In this document: piece by piece, positions 12,427 to 12,840 of the stretch
Layout: every line of letters starts with the position of its first letter
Position numbering within the stretch: position 1 is the first letter of the stretch
Source of the DNA: Candidatus Benthicola azotiphorus
Lineage (GTDB): Bacteria > Gemmatimonadota > Gemmatimonadetes > Palauibacterales > Palauibacteraceae
Reading direction: 5' to 3'
DNA: 12,840 bases
Assembly (NCBI GenBank): GCA_947581745.1
Contig: CANPVW010000101.1
Span: forward strand, 1 to 12,840
Program-made: the position numbers and the translations under genes
The notes under the pieces: generated by a model
The model's database searches: none
Told to the model about the DNA's origin: nothing
What the model saw: the letters and a program-made list of their open reading frames with translations, nothing else

Positions 12427-12840
12427 TCATTCGGCGTACCGCGCCACGTATTCGCCGATTCGCAGCTTTCGAGCCGTATTGGTCGAGGACATGTAGCGGA
12501 TCTTGCCGAACACGGGTCGCTCGGGACCCCACGGTCGGTCGTACCTTCCGAGACACCAGAAGATGCCCGAGTAGGAGTTCGGATCTCGGCCGTCGATGGC
12601 GTAACGGTTGTTCAGCTCGATCATCACCCTGGCCGCCTCTCTCGGAGACGCCGTCCATTCGAGGATCTTCTTGCCCCACAGCATGCGGAGGTAGTTGTGG
12701 ATCCGGCCGTCCCTCAGCAGCTGCCTCTGTGCGGCATTCCACAGCTCATCGTGCGTTGATGCCGCATCCAGCTGCTGCAGGTCGTAGAGGTACGGTCTCG
12801 CGTCCACCGCGTGCTTCTCGAGCGTCTCGAGGGCCCACCC
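12427..12840 (-). CDS. Class II deoxyribodipyrimidine photolyase, C-terminal part
   Basis: Light-driven repair of cyclobutane pyrimidine dimers using FADH. The 137 visible residues are the C-terminal part of the FAD-binding helical domain and read through the window edge without a start codon. Class II hallmarks are clear: THDELWNAAQRQLL, then GRIHNYLRMLWGKKILEW, NNRYAIDGRDPNSYSG, and WGPERPVFGKIRYMS near the C-terminus. The full protein should be about 440-480 residues, so roughly 70 percent lies beyond the right edge. The sequence is intact to its stop (TGA at 12427-12429). It converges with the CarH/LitR-type gene with a 27-base gap that shows no hairpin. Its promoter is outside the window, so control by that regulator cannot be judged from here. 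Confidence 0.94.
   Translation of the reverse strand, partial: GWALETLEKHAVDARPYLYDLQQLDAASTHDELWNAAQRQLLRDGRIHNYLRMLWGKKILEWTASPREAARVMIELNNRYAIDGRDPNSYSGIFWCLGRYDRPWGPERPVFGKIRYMSSTNTARKLRIGEYVARYAE

Overview
This window comes from a high-GC bacterium. G/C dominates third codon positions, two genes appear to use TTG starts, and genes are closely packed on both strands. I cannot fix the phylum from sequence alone. A Gemmatimonadota-like or similar environmental high-GC lineage would fit, but that is a guess. No tRNA, rRNA, CRISPR array, transposase or phage gene is visible, so the region reads as chromosomal.

Layout. (1) 1-867, minus: N-terminal two thirds of a Glu/Leu/Phe/Val-type amino-acid dehydrogenase, cut by the left edge, with hairpins in its leader. 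(2) 1033-5373, minus: a gene for a 1446-residue protein. It has a JAB/MPN-like N-terminal domain without the JAMM metal histidines, about 970 residues of Ala/Glu/Arg-rich coiled coil containing 43-residue (129-bp) tandem repeats, one membrane helix, and an exported C-terminal domain with two cysteines. A possible 43-aa coupled leader ORF (5375-5506), a nested inverted-repeat element (5507-5558) and a 98-aa unknown protein (5626-5922) lie just upstream on the same strand. (3) 6143-8227, plus: a YyaL/SPATA20-type thioredoxin-domain protein. (4) 8235-8978, minus: a fusion of a TerB-like helical domain to a dodecin-like domain. (5) 9162-10064, plus: pseudouridine-5'-phosphate glycosidase. (6) 10088-10378 and 10474-10647, minus: two small unrecognised ORFs. 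(7) 10775-12840: a light-response and photoprotection module. It consists of an SRPBCC protein (minus), a divergent CarH/LitR-type MerR plus B12-binding photoreceptor-repressor (plus), and the C-terminal part of a class II DNA photolyase (minus) cut by the right edge.

How the genes may work together. The last module is the clearest. A cobalamin-dependent light sensor lies next to a DNA-repair photolyase and an SRPBCC gene, and the SRPBCC/litR intergenic region carries an inverted repeat overlapping a promoter-like sequence. The coiled-coil gene with its upstream small genes is the best candidate for something undescribed. Its domain order suggests a membrane-anchored cytoplasmic rod or scaffold with a pseudo-enzyme head, but no function can be assigned. 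The remaining genes (dehydrogenase, YyaL-like protein, psuG) look like ordinary housekeeping or metabolic genes.

No gene-free stretch exceeds 300 bases. The longest is 5923-6142 (220 bases), followed by 11237-11430, 8979-9161 and 868-1032. Each is described below where something can be seen in it.
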